64,000 nucleotides of DNA from Anabaena sp. FACHB-1237 (GTDB taxonomy: Bacteria > Cyanobacteriota > Cyanobacteriia > Cyanobacteriales > Nostocaceae), in assembly GCF_014696225.1 (NCBI RefSeq), contig NZ_JACJPV010000001.1, forward strand, positions 62,001 to 126,000, written 5' to 3'. Below, one piece after another: positions 57,455 to 64,000 of the stretch. The number at the start of each line of letters is the position of its first letter. Position 1 is the first letter of the stretch. The position numbers and the translations under genes are program-made. A model generated the notes under the pieces. That model did no database searches and was not told the origin of the DNA. It saw only the letters and a program-made list of their open reading frames with translations.

Positions 57455-57913
57455 CTAATTAGAAACTACTTCAATCTCAATTTGCGCTGTAACTTCAGAG
57501 TGCAATTTAATATCCGCTTTGTAACTTCCCAATTTACCAATATCAGGAATGGTAATATTACGACGATCTATTTCTATACTAGCAGCCGCTTGAATAGCAT
57601 CAGATACATCCTGAGTAGTTACAGTACCGAAAATAGCTTCATTTTCACCCACTTGTTTGGCAATTTTCAAACTAGCAAGTTTTTCTAAAGCCGCTTTTTG
57701 TTCTGTTGCTTGTTGTTTTAATTCTAATTGTCTTTGACGCTCTTTTTCCCGACGTATTTCCACTTGTCTGAGAACAGCAGGTGTAGCCTGTGTAGCTAAA
57801 CTTTGGGGAATTAGATAGTTACGTGCATAACCAGGTGCTACCTCTACTAAATCTCCTGATTTGCCCAACTTACTCACATCTTTGGTTAATACTAATTGTA
57901 CTCGTTTGGCCAT
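57455..57913 (-). CDS. rplI: Ribosomal protein L9
   Basis: A 152-residue 50S protein. N-terminal domain [20 protein letters not shown] with the glycine-rich [15 protein letters not shown] that binds 23S rRNA, then the long charged connecting helix ([20 protein letters not shown]) and C-terminal domain. It is transcribed toward dnaB, 90 bases upstream of it; the two probably share a message. Confidence 0.97.
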   Translation of the reverse strand: MAKRVQLVLTKDVSKLGKSGDLVEVAPGYARNYLIPQSLATQATPAVLRQVEIRREKERQRQLELKQQATEQKAALEKLASLKIAKQVGENEAIFGTVTTQDVSDAIQAAASIEIDRRNITIPDIGKLGSYKADIKLHSEVTAQIEIEVVSN

Positions 57914-58139
57914 GATTTTGCGCTTCCTGTCAATTTTTCTGTTAATTCTTAAATTTTGGTTATGAACCCCAAAGATTAAATATTATAACGAAATTGGTGG
58001 GGCGATCGCAATACATCAGCAAAAAAATAAATTTTCACAACCATGATCTTTGTATTCAGTAAATAGAAAATTAGCAACTTTCATCCCCAACTGACCATAT
58101 AATGTAAAATATCACCTGTTGAGTAAGAGCTTCTACATA

Positions 58140-59405
58140 ATGAAAACTCGACTACATATCCTCCAAAAAAATCCCACGTCATCTACCCATACTCCCATTT
58201 CTAACCCTTTCCAACCTCGTGGTTTTGGGATGGACGAAAACTCCCAGCAAAGCACATATTCGCCACAAGAAGTAGATTTAGACGCACGGTATGAACACGC
58301 TAAAAGGATGAGACGTAACTGGGATGAAATTTCTGTATATCCGTATGGACAAGAAACAATTATGCCTGTACAAGCTAAATTAAGTATAGGTCAGCCTAAT
58401 GATAAATATGAACAAGAAGCCGATCAGGTAGCTGATAAAGTGGTTCAAAAAATGAACTCTCCTGAAAATAATATTCAAAAAGAAGCTGCTCCCGAAGAAG
58501 AAGAACTGCAAATGAAATCTTTAATTCAACGTGAAGCTGCTCCCGAAGAAGAAGAACTGCAAACTAAATCTTTAATTCAACGTGAAGCTGCTCCCGAAGA
58601 AGAAGAACTGCAAACTAAATCTCTAATTCAACGTGAAGCTGCTCCCGAAGAAGAAGAACTGCAAATGAAATCTTTAATTCAACGTGAAGCTGCTCCCGAA
58701 GAAGAAGAACTGCAAATGAAATCTTTAATTCAACGTGAAGAAATTAAAGAAGAAGAACAACCAGAAATTCAAGCTAAAGGAGAAAATACTAAAAATCCAG
58801 CAAATGAAAATTTTGAACAATCTTTAAATTCTAGTAAAGGTGGAGGACAACCGTTAGCTGATAATGTTCGTCAACCAATGGAAAAAGCCTTTGGGGCTGA
58901 TTTTAGTGGGGTGAAAATTCACACAGATAGCAAATCAGATCAACTAAATCAACAAATTCAAGCTAGAGCATTTACCACAGGACAAGATGTATTTTTCAGA
59001 GGTGGAGAATATAATCCAGGAAGTACAGACGGACAGCATTTATTAGCCCATGAATTAACTCATGTGGTGCAACAAAATGGTGGTACTGTTCAGAGAAAAC
59101 CACTAGCTACTCCTATCATCACATCAGCATACCAAATTATTCAAAAAGCACAATACGCTTACGGATCAGCAAATACAACACCTCATATTCACTGTTATGG
59201 TTCCGATTCCCATTTAAAAATTGCTGGTGGAAAACGATATGACTTAGTAAAAGATGGTTACAGGGTAGAACAAAATAGACTTAACGAAGCCTTTGATGCC
59301 ATTAGGGAGCAATATCCTCAAGAAAATAATAACGTGAGAAATGCTGTTATTAATGCTATGAGAAATATTTTGAGAAATGCACAAATCAGACCTAGAAATG
59401 ACTAA
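58140..59405 (+). CDS. DUF4157 (eCIS core) zinc-protease-like protein with 17-residue repeats
   Basis: A 421-residue protein. After a variable head, YEQEADQVADKVVQKM leads into five near-identical 17-residue repeats (EAAPEEEELQMKSLIQR, about residues 115-199) plus one degenerate unit. The DUF4157 domain follows (about 236-315): PLADNVRQPMEKAFGADFSG, VKIHTDSKSDQLN, and the zinc motif HELTHVVQQNG at about 304. DUF4157 proteins are markers of extracellular contractile injection systems or their cargo. The C-terminal 95 residues are unknown, possibly an effector. No sheath or tube genes lie in this window. I start at the ATG at 58140 rather than a TTG at 58119. Confidence 0.9.
   Translation: MKTRLHILQKNPTSSTHTPISNPFQPRGFGMDENSQQSTYSPQEVDLDARYEHAKRMRRNWDEISVYPYGQETIMPVQAKLSIGQPNDKYEQEADQVADKVVQKMNSPENNIQKEAAPEEEELQMKSLIQREAAPEEEELQTKSLIQREAAPEEEELQTKSLIQREAAPEEEELQMKSLIQREAAPEEEELQMKSLIQREEIKEEEQPEIQAKGENTKNPANENFEQSLNSSKGGGQPLADNVRQPMEKAFGADFSGVKIHTDSKSDQLNQQIQARAFTTGQDVFFRGGEYNPGSTDGQHLLAHELTHVVQQNGGTVQRKPLATPIITSAYQIIQKAQYAYGSANTTPHIHCYGSDSHLKIAGGKRYDLVKDGYRVEQNRLNEAFDAIREQYPQENNNVRNAVINAMRNILRNAQIRPRND
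58482..58736 (+). repeat. Coding tandem repeat: five 51-bp units in the DUF4157 gene
   Basis: Each unit encodes EAAPEEEELQ(M/T)KSLIQR. DNA identity among units is near complete, with only third-base and Met/Thr changes, so copy number should vary between strains. Confidence 0.95.
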
Positions 59406-59451
59406 TTTTAATACCTTATTTCTCCTGCCAACTGAACCCGCATCTCATACA

Positions 59452-59483
59452 ATTAACGGTTAAAAATACATAATTAACCGTTA
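59452..59483. terminator. Hairpin between convergent genes
   Basis: ATTAACGGTTAA and TTAACCGTTAA form an inverted repeat around a short AT loop between the DUF4157 gene and the leftward gene. A bidirectional terminator is likely. Confidence 0.6.
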
Positions 59484-59495
59484 AGTATACAATTC

Positions 59496-60161
59496 TTACC
59501 TAACAATAGAACGTAATAATACCACTTGACGACCATCTGCTAAAATCGCAAAAAACCCATTTTCACCCAATCTTTGTAATGTGTTATATGCCTCTTTTTG
59601 GTTAGTTGTATAAACTGCTAATAAATAAGGTCTTTGTCCATAGGAAACAAACCCAACATCACCACCCACAGCTTTTCTTAAAGGTTCTACCAATTCTGGA
59701 CGGTTAGAATAATCTACTAATATTGCATAACCTTCACCTAAAATTCTGGGATTATAATTACTTGATCTTGATGTGATAACTGTTGTTGTTTGCGGATTTT
59801 GTTGTACATTTTGTTCAGGAGGACGAGTGGTAATAATGGCAGATAAACCTACTACATTTTGAATATATCTAGCCCAACGATTAGCATCATCAATTTTACT
59901 AAAACCACCAATTCTGGTAACGGTTTGATTGCTATATTGACATACTGATGTTTTGATTTCTGTAGGTAAAGCACTTCGTAATTGTTGTTGATTTTCGTTA
60001 CTAGGACTAACAACTAATAATAAAAGTTCTCCTGTATTTGGTGGTTGACAGTTAGGAAAGTTTTGCTGGGCAATAACAGGATTAATACTACTAATTAACG
60101 TATTAATTAAAGGAGCGATCGCTAATAATAATCCAGTGGTTAAATGTGGTAATCTTTTCAT
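59496..60161 (-). CDS. Exported protein with two SPOR-like halves, unknown
   Basis: A 221-residue protein with a signal peptide (about 1-31, ending VIAQQ). Two similar halves follow: TRIGGFSKIDDANRWARYIQ near residue 85 and YLLAVYTTNQKEAYNTLQRL near 180, each with the strand-helix pattern of SPOR-like domains that bind peptidoglycan. The similarity is structural impression only. The middle contains a Gln/Thr-rich linker. Isolated gene. Confidence 0.75.
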   Translation of the reverse strand: MKRLPHLTTGLLLAIAPLINTLISSINPVIAQQNFPNCQPPNTGELLLLVVSPSNENQQQLRSALPTEIKTSVCQYSNQTVTRIGGFSKIDDANRWARYIQNVVGLSAIITTRPPEQNVQQNPQTTTVITSRSSNYNPRILGEGYAILVDYSNRPELVEPLRKAVGGDVGFVSYGQRPYLLAVYTTNQKEAYNTLQRLGENGFFAILADGRQVVLLRSIVR

Positions 60162-60273
60162 AAAAAGTAATTGGTGATTAATAATCTATTGATCATCTAT
60201 ATGAGAACAGGGGAAAGAACTAAAAATTTTCAAGTTCAAAATTTTAATTCATGTTCCCCAGTCTAACTCCTGA

Positions 60274-60603
60274 TTAAGCTACTGCACTTAAAGATTCTAA
60301 AGGATTAGATATAGTTTCTGATGGGGCTAAAAATTCCCCAGTAATCACATATTCTAATCTTAGTTGTAACCAAGTAATAAATTGCTTATTAGTAGAAATG
60401 ATAGCCGCCGCAGGTTGTGGACATTTGGCTTTAATATCTTTCATTTCTGGTGCTTCTATAAAAGCAGGTTGTTTAATTAACCAAAAATCAATAGCTTTTT
60501 CTTGCTCGTGATAGTTGCGGGTACGTTCTTTCAGAACTTCTGCTATTGGTTCTTCTTCCATTAGGAAGTGTTGACTGGCTAAAACGTAATAGTATGTTTG
60601 CAT
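60274..60603 (-). CDS. ycf54: Ycf54 family protein (Mg-protoporphyrin monomethylester cyclase factor)
   Basis: A 109-residue protein with the Ycf54 hallmarks TYYYVLASQHFLMEEEPIAE, EKAIDFWLIKQPAFIEAP and KCPQPAAAIISTN, then LRLEYVITGEF. Ycf54 is needed for the oxygen-dependent cyclase AcsF in chlorophyll synthesis. AAGGA is 5 bases upstream of the ATG at 60603; an upstream in-frame start at 60627 is unlikely. The PRR-like C-terminal tail is short. Isolated from other chlorophyll genes here. Confidence 0.93.
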   Translation of the reverse strand: MQTYYYVLASQHFLMEEEPIAEVLKERTRNYHEQEKAIDFWLIKQPAFIEAPEMKDIKAKCPQPAAAIISTNKQFITWLQLRLEYVITGEFLAPSETISNPLESLSAVA

Positions 60604-60713
60604 TGTTTTCCTTGACTGACTAACCAATTATTTTAGGATAAAGAGGGAATTTTTCTGTACTTTCACTACTTAACCCAAGTTGCTAGTTATTAATTTTCGG
60701 ATATTTTGTAGTC

Positions 60714-60781
60714 TGTAGAGTGCGTCAGACAGAATAATTTAGGATAAAATTACTAATTTTAAGATTCTGACGCACCCTACT
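60714..60781. repeat. GTGCGTCAGA fold-back repeat
   Basis: TGTAGAGTGCGTCAGA pairs with TCTGACGCACCCTACT across about 40 bases, upstream of ycf54. It shares the CTGACGCACCCTAC block with the family-2 miniature elements and may be a remnant of one. Confidence 0.65.
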
Positions 60782-60872
60782 TCATCTAACTGGCAACTTA
60801 CATTACTTATAGCAGGGAATAGGGAACAGCGAATACTCTTAAATAACTCATCACCCCGCACCCCGCACCCAT

Positions 60873-61601
60873 TTAACTTTTCTTCAAACCTTTAAACCAA
60901 CTACCAAAGGGACAACTTCCTTTTTGCTGACTATTTTCCTGACTATTTTCTAGTGTGCCACCTGCTGTCAATTTTTCCAAAAACAGGGCATTATCAAAAT
61001 AGTGTTCTAGGTAAGTAATCTTTAAATCATCAGTAACATGAGCTACACTCATACCAACAATTTCTACGGTTTCCCCTGTGGGTTGATGGTTTTTATATGC
61101 ACCGCGAAAATGTCCCCAGTGTCGCCATTTGAATGTAACTTTTGGGGGACCAGAATATACTTCTAATACTTCCCAGGGGAAACCTTGGGGAAAGGTACTG
61201 TGAAAAATATCATGGGATGATTCAAAGGTTTCTTCAGAGGATTTATAATGTTCTGAATCTGCCATGAACAGATTATAAGTACCCTTTTCCCCTAATTCGG
61301 CAGCAGTAAATTCTTTTCCACCGTTGGTAGTGACGCGAAATTGATCATTGACGATGGATAACCATTGTTGAGGGTTAGTTTTCCAAGAAACTTCCATTTC
61401 AAAGGTTCTTACCAGATTTTGTACTATAGATTCTAAAGAACCTTCTATATGATGTTTGATGCTTTCTTGGGCGAGATTTTCTACAGAACGACTATAATCA
61501 GGCTGATGATGATTACGCCATTGTACATTTGTAGCAGTTTTGATAACTGTTTCTCGGTCTTGTACCCATAATGGTAGGTTATTTGATGTTTGGGAAGTCA
61601 T
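60873..61601 (-). CDS. SnoaL-like (NTF2 fold) protein, pathogen-related-like
   Basis: A 242-residue soluble protein. The C-terminal two-thirds show an NTF2/SnoaL-type cone: NDQFRVTTNGGKEFTAAELG, FKWRHWGHFRGAY, VEIVGMSVAHVTDDLKIT, and EHYFDNALFLEKL. The layout resembles plant pathogen-related proteins of the same fold; I cannot assign a ligand or reaction. The C-terminal KGSCPFGSWF is a Cys-containing tail. Isolated. Confidence 0.7.
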   Translation of the reverse strand: MTSQTSNNLPLWVQDRETVIKTATNVQWRNHHQPDYSRSVENLAQESIKHHIEGSLESIVQNLVRTFEMEVSWKTNPQQWLSIVNDQFRVTTNGGKEFTAAELGEKGTYNLFMADSEHYKSSEETFESSHDIFHSTFPQGFPWEVLEVYSGPPKVTFKWRHWGHFRGAYKNHQPTGETVEIVGMSVAHVTDDLKITYLEHYFDNALFLEKLTAGGTLENSQENSQQKGSCPFGSWFKGLKKS

Positions 61602-61690
61602 AGAAACCTAAGTTGATCTATTTACTGTGTGTTTAAATGAGATTGACTTGGATTTCCGCAAAGATTCGGATACAAAAAAGCTAACTAATG

Positions 61691-61905
61691 CTAACAAAAG
61701 TTCGCTTTTTCTTCCTGCTTTATCCTAGAAGTGTCGGCACTATCTAGTCCACAGGCTAACACGGTTAATCTAACCGCTTCTTTTTTTTAAATTTGTTGCC
61801 GCGTTTAAATCTCTGTCACACTCAAAACCGCGTTTACCACATTTAAACACTCTTTGAGTGGTAATTGAGATTTTTTCTCTCCACAATCATGTTACCACAG
61901 AGGTG
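61691..61905 (-). pseudogene. tnpB: Degenerate 3' end of an IS200/IS605-type tnpB
   Basis: Leftward translation in shifting frames gives CGNMIVERKNL, then TTQRVFKCGKRGFECDRDLN followed by AATNL, then AVRLTVLACGLDSADTSRIK and a TAG at 61691. The CxxC/CxxC zinc ribbon and the D-R-D-x-N-A-A RuvC end are diagnostic of TnpB. At least two frameshifts lie in poly-A runs, the first zinc cysteine pair is damaged, and the rest of the gene is gone. Confidence 0.85.
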
Positions 61906-62008
61906 TGACTTTGCACAGTAAGCATAAGTAGGTAATTGTTAGTAATTGTTAGCTTTTCAGTTACTGTTAATTAACCCCTATTTTAGCATGATTAGCGGAG
62001 TGCGGAGT

Positions 62009-62037
62009 GTAGGGGTTTAGCAGCGCTAAACCCCTAC
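62009..62037. repeat. GTAGGGGTTTAGC palindrome, copy 5
   Basis: GTAGGGGTTTAGC and GCTAAACCCCTAC around a short centre, upstream of nothing coding but 48 bases beyond the pdxJ stop. Longest of the five copies. Confidence 0.8.
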
Positions 62038-62084
62038 AATTGCCTTCTAATAACTGCTGATGGCTGATAGCTGAAGGATGACTA

Positions 62085-62807
62085 CTAAATACTACCTGCG
62101 ATCGCCTGTTTCATTTCTCTTACTGCTCTTTCTATACCAACTAAAGCAGCACGACTAATGATAGTATGACCAATATTTAACTCTTCCATACCAGGAATAC
62201 TAGCCACAGGATAAACATTCCAATATGTTAAACCATGGCCGGCATTGACTCGTAAACCTGCTTTTATGGCCTGTTCACATCCTTGAGTGAGAATTTTTAA
62301 TTCTCTGTGACGACTAGCTTCATCCCTAGCTTCTGCATATTGTCCTGTATGCAGTTCTATAAATTTAGCTTGGATTTGAGCAGATGCAGCAATTTGGGCA
62401 GGTTCAGCATCAATAAATAGACTCACAGGAATGTTAGCGCCTTGGAGTTTATTGACTATCTCTCCTATTCTAGCAATTTGCCCCACAATATCTAAACCAC
62501 CTTCTGTGGTGACTTCTTCCCGTTTTTCTGGTACTAATGTCACATAATCTGGTTTAATGTCCACAGCGATCGCTAACATCTCCTCAGTAGCAGCCATTTC
62601 TAAATTCAAATGAGTTCTTACCGTTTCTCTTAATAATCGCACATCTCGATCCTGAATATGTCTTCTATCTTCTCTTAAATGTACAGTAATACCATCAGCA
62701 CCAGCCAATTCTGCTAACAGTGCTGCTGCCACTGGATCAGGTTCCACAGTACGTCTAGCTTGACGAATAGTAGCAATATGATCAATATTTACACCCAATG
62801 TACACAC
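62085..62807 (-). CDS. pdxJ: Pyridoxine 5'-phosphate synthase
   Basis: A 240-residue TIM-barrel enzyme that joins 1-deoxyxylulose 5-phosphate and 3-amino-2-oxopropyl phosphate to make the vitamin B6 skeleton. [58 protein letters not shown] and [12 protein letters not shown] are all conserved, with the active-site Glu and His present. Isolated gene; pdxA is not adjacent. Confidence 0.97.
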   Translation of the reverse strand: MCTLGVNIDHIATIRQARRTVEPDPVAAALLAELAGADGITVHLREDRRHIQDRDVRLLRETVRTHLNLEMAATEEMLAIAVDIKPDYVTLVPEKREEVTTEGGLDIVGQIARIGEIVNKLQGANIPVSLFIDAEPAQIAASAQIQAKFIELHTGQYAEARDEASRHRELKILTQGCEQAIKAGLRVNAGHGLTYWNVYPVASIPGMEELNIGHTIISRAALVGIERAVREMKQAIAGSI

Positions 62808-63485
62808 GCCTAGTTTCTCCTGATTCTTGATCTTGTGAACTTGATTTTACTTTGTACAAGGTTAATTATCTTGTGGGACTTACGCAAGTGTCACACCAAA
62901 AATCTGATGTAGGGTACGTCAGATATCAAGAATAGGTTTATTTACATGATTTATGCTGTCTTACGTGGTTGGTGAGCTTGCCGCACCCTACTAATGTGCC
63001 GGTTACGTAAGTCCATTTAATTAGATATGCTAGTTAACTTATAACTTGTATATATAAATTCGTGACATAAAATGAATGTTACCAGTATTTACGTAAGTAT
63101 CCAAAAATAATTGAGTATCATTATATCACTCTTTGCTGAAGTATAAATATATAAAAATAAATAAGTAACTAAGAGTTTATTAAGTAAACTTTTATTTTTT
63201 ATTACTAGGTTAACAAAAAAGATAAGGTATGATTTGAATCAATATTAAAATAGTATGATCTCAACATCACTAAGGAGAATATGTAGTATTCACATACAAA
63301 CCATTAGACATGAATGTACTTGATGGCATAGCAATGGATCAGCTAAAAACATCAAGAATTGCTGACTTTTCCACCCATAAATTTGTGATCACAAAAATGT
63401 TTTGATTTAGGCACATTCATATTAAACTCACAAGATGAGTTCTTCTACAAATCCGTGATAACTCAAAGATCAGAGGACAACATCA
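62808..63485. other. Spacer between pdxJ and the channel gene
   Basis: Divergent promoter region with a family-2 miniature element at 62876-63014. The remaining 470 bases are AT-rich without a gene. AGAGGA about 8 bases before 63486 is the downstream ribosome-binding site. Confidence 0.5.
62876..63014 (+). mobile_element. 139-bp miniature element (family 2), copy 5, diverged
   Basis: Starts GGACTTACGCAAGTGTCAC and ends GGTTACGTAAGTCC. The outermost bases have drifted and the interior lacks some residues of the other copies, so it looks older. Confidence 0.85.
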
Positions 63486-64000
63486 ATGATATATATTTTA
63501 GGTCAAGCGGCTACACCAACACCAGCCGCAAATGCAGTTCCAGTAGCACCATTTATTATGCCTAATGTGCAACAGATCACTAGTTTTCTATCCACATTAG
63601 GCATCTGTGCGGCAATTTCCTTTGGTATATTCTTCGGGTTATTTTACATTTTAAGACCCTTAGTAAGACGCTGGGAAAAAGATACATTACTTCTGATTTT
63701 GGGAATTTCCCAAACTCCAGTGACAATATTCTTGATTCTAGTAAGTTTTAAAATTTCCTTATTTCATCTGCAAGGGTTAGGATCAATAATTGATTTGATT
63801 CAAAAGGTTCTGACAGCTTTCTTAATAGCAGACATTACCTACTGGGTATCTCAACTATTTACAGAAGCAGCAGTAACCTATTTGAAAGCCTATGCTCGCA
63901 AAACAGAAGCAGTATGGGATGATGTTTTAATTCCGCTATTGCAAAATTTCATACCAGTCATTACTTACATCATTGGTATATCACTATTCTTTACCACATT
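63486..64000 (+). CDS. MscS-type mechanosensitive channel, N-terminal part (runs off window)
   Basis: The first 171 codons are present. After a Pro/Ala-rich head (QAATPTPAANAVPVA) come transmembrane helices at about residues 38-58, 72-92 and 100-123. Between the second and third sits the segment KVLTAFLIADITYWVS, then VTYLKAYARKTEAVWDDVLI, which matches the region before the pore helix in cyanobacterial MscS homologues. The beta-domain is outside the window. An AGAGGA ribosome-binding site supports the ATG at 63486; homology is judged from this partial sequence. Confidence 0.8.
   Translation, partial: MIYILGQAATPTPAANAVPVAPFIMPNVQQITSFLSTLGICAAISFGIFFGLFYILRPLVRRWEKDTLLLILGISQTPVTIFLILVSFKISLFHLQGLGSIIDLIQKVLTAFLIADITYWVSQLFTEAAVTYLKAYARKTEAVWDDVLIPLLQNFIPVITYIIGISLFFTT

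Larger units (their letters stand above)
61602..62084. other. Intergenic region with a TnpB relic and a palindrome
   Basis: Includes the decayed tnpB end (61691-61905) and the GTAGGGGTTTAGC palindrome at 62009. No intact gene. Confidence 0.7.

Overview
The window looks like chromosome of a filamentous, nitrogen-fixing type cyanobacterium (order Nostocales; a Dolichospermum/Aphanizomenon/Anabaena-like genome is my best guess). The reasons are low G+C, frequent HIP1 octamers (GCGATCGC), thylakoid genes (psaD, psb29/thf1, ycf54, a lumenal pentapeptide protein), a NAD-type gap1-pyk-tal cluster, an ExbB/ExbD pair, a split-intein-rich style dnaB, and intergenic regions packed with short palindromes and miniature transposable elements. 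No rRNA, CRISPR array or intact transposase gene was found.

Layout. 1-4.5 kb: 5' end of an HtrA-type protease, a STAS protein, hemF, thf1, a MutT-type Nudix hydrolase and an Uma2 nuclease. 4.9-12.9 kb: proline-catabolic putA, then gap1, pyk and tal (sugar catabolism). 13.4-18.3 kb: an unknown TPR-like protein, ftsH, a DUF6464 protein and fmt. 18.3-25.9 kb: a 1.2-kb gene-free stretch, an exported unknown, tRNA-Gln, a decayed endonuclease V gene, a Wzc-like polysaccharide kinase and a SpoIID/LytB protein. 26-31 kb: a membrane protein, a nitrilase-family amidase, exbB/exbD and a DUF1232 protein. 31.3-41.2 kb: a phosphorylase-kinase-alpha-like GH15 protein, a type IIG restriction-modification enzyme, chorismate mutase, SppA, a small membrane protein and an MlaE-type permease. 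41.4-45.3 kb: an accessory patch with an orphan VapC, a beheaded ABC-ATPase translationally coupled to a TOPRIM-like protein, and a non-canonical GrpE-like/Hsp70 pair. 45.3-51 kb: NagZ, a 49-bp tandem array, a non-catalytic M16 peptidase homologue, nested miniature elements, 6S RNA, purK and a pentapeptide protein. 51.4-57.9 kb: a small membrane protein, psaD, trpE, dnaB with two inteins and rplI. 58.1-64 kb: a DUF4157 (eCIS-type) metalloprotein with 17-residue repeats, several unknowns, ycf54, a SnoaL-like protein, a tnpB relic, pdxJ and the 5' part of an MscS-like channel.

The most distinctive content is the repeat biology. A 100-bp element with TA target duplications occurs four times with exactly the same length. 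One copy sits inside a second, roughly 147-bp element family, and the duplicated TA can be read directly because uninterrupted copies are present. Another copy supplies the stop codon of its neighbour, and the nine-unit 49-bp array appears to be an amplified half of this same element. A separate 199-bp element supplies the last codons and stop of nagZ. A 31-bp perfect palindrome follows many plus-strand genes. Two functional oddities stand out: the double-intein dnaB and the truncated ATPase/TOPRIM gene pair.
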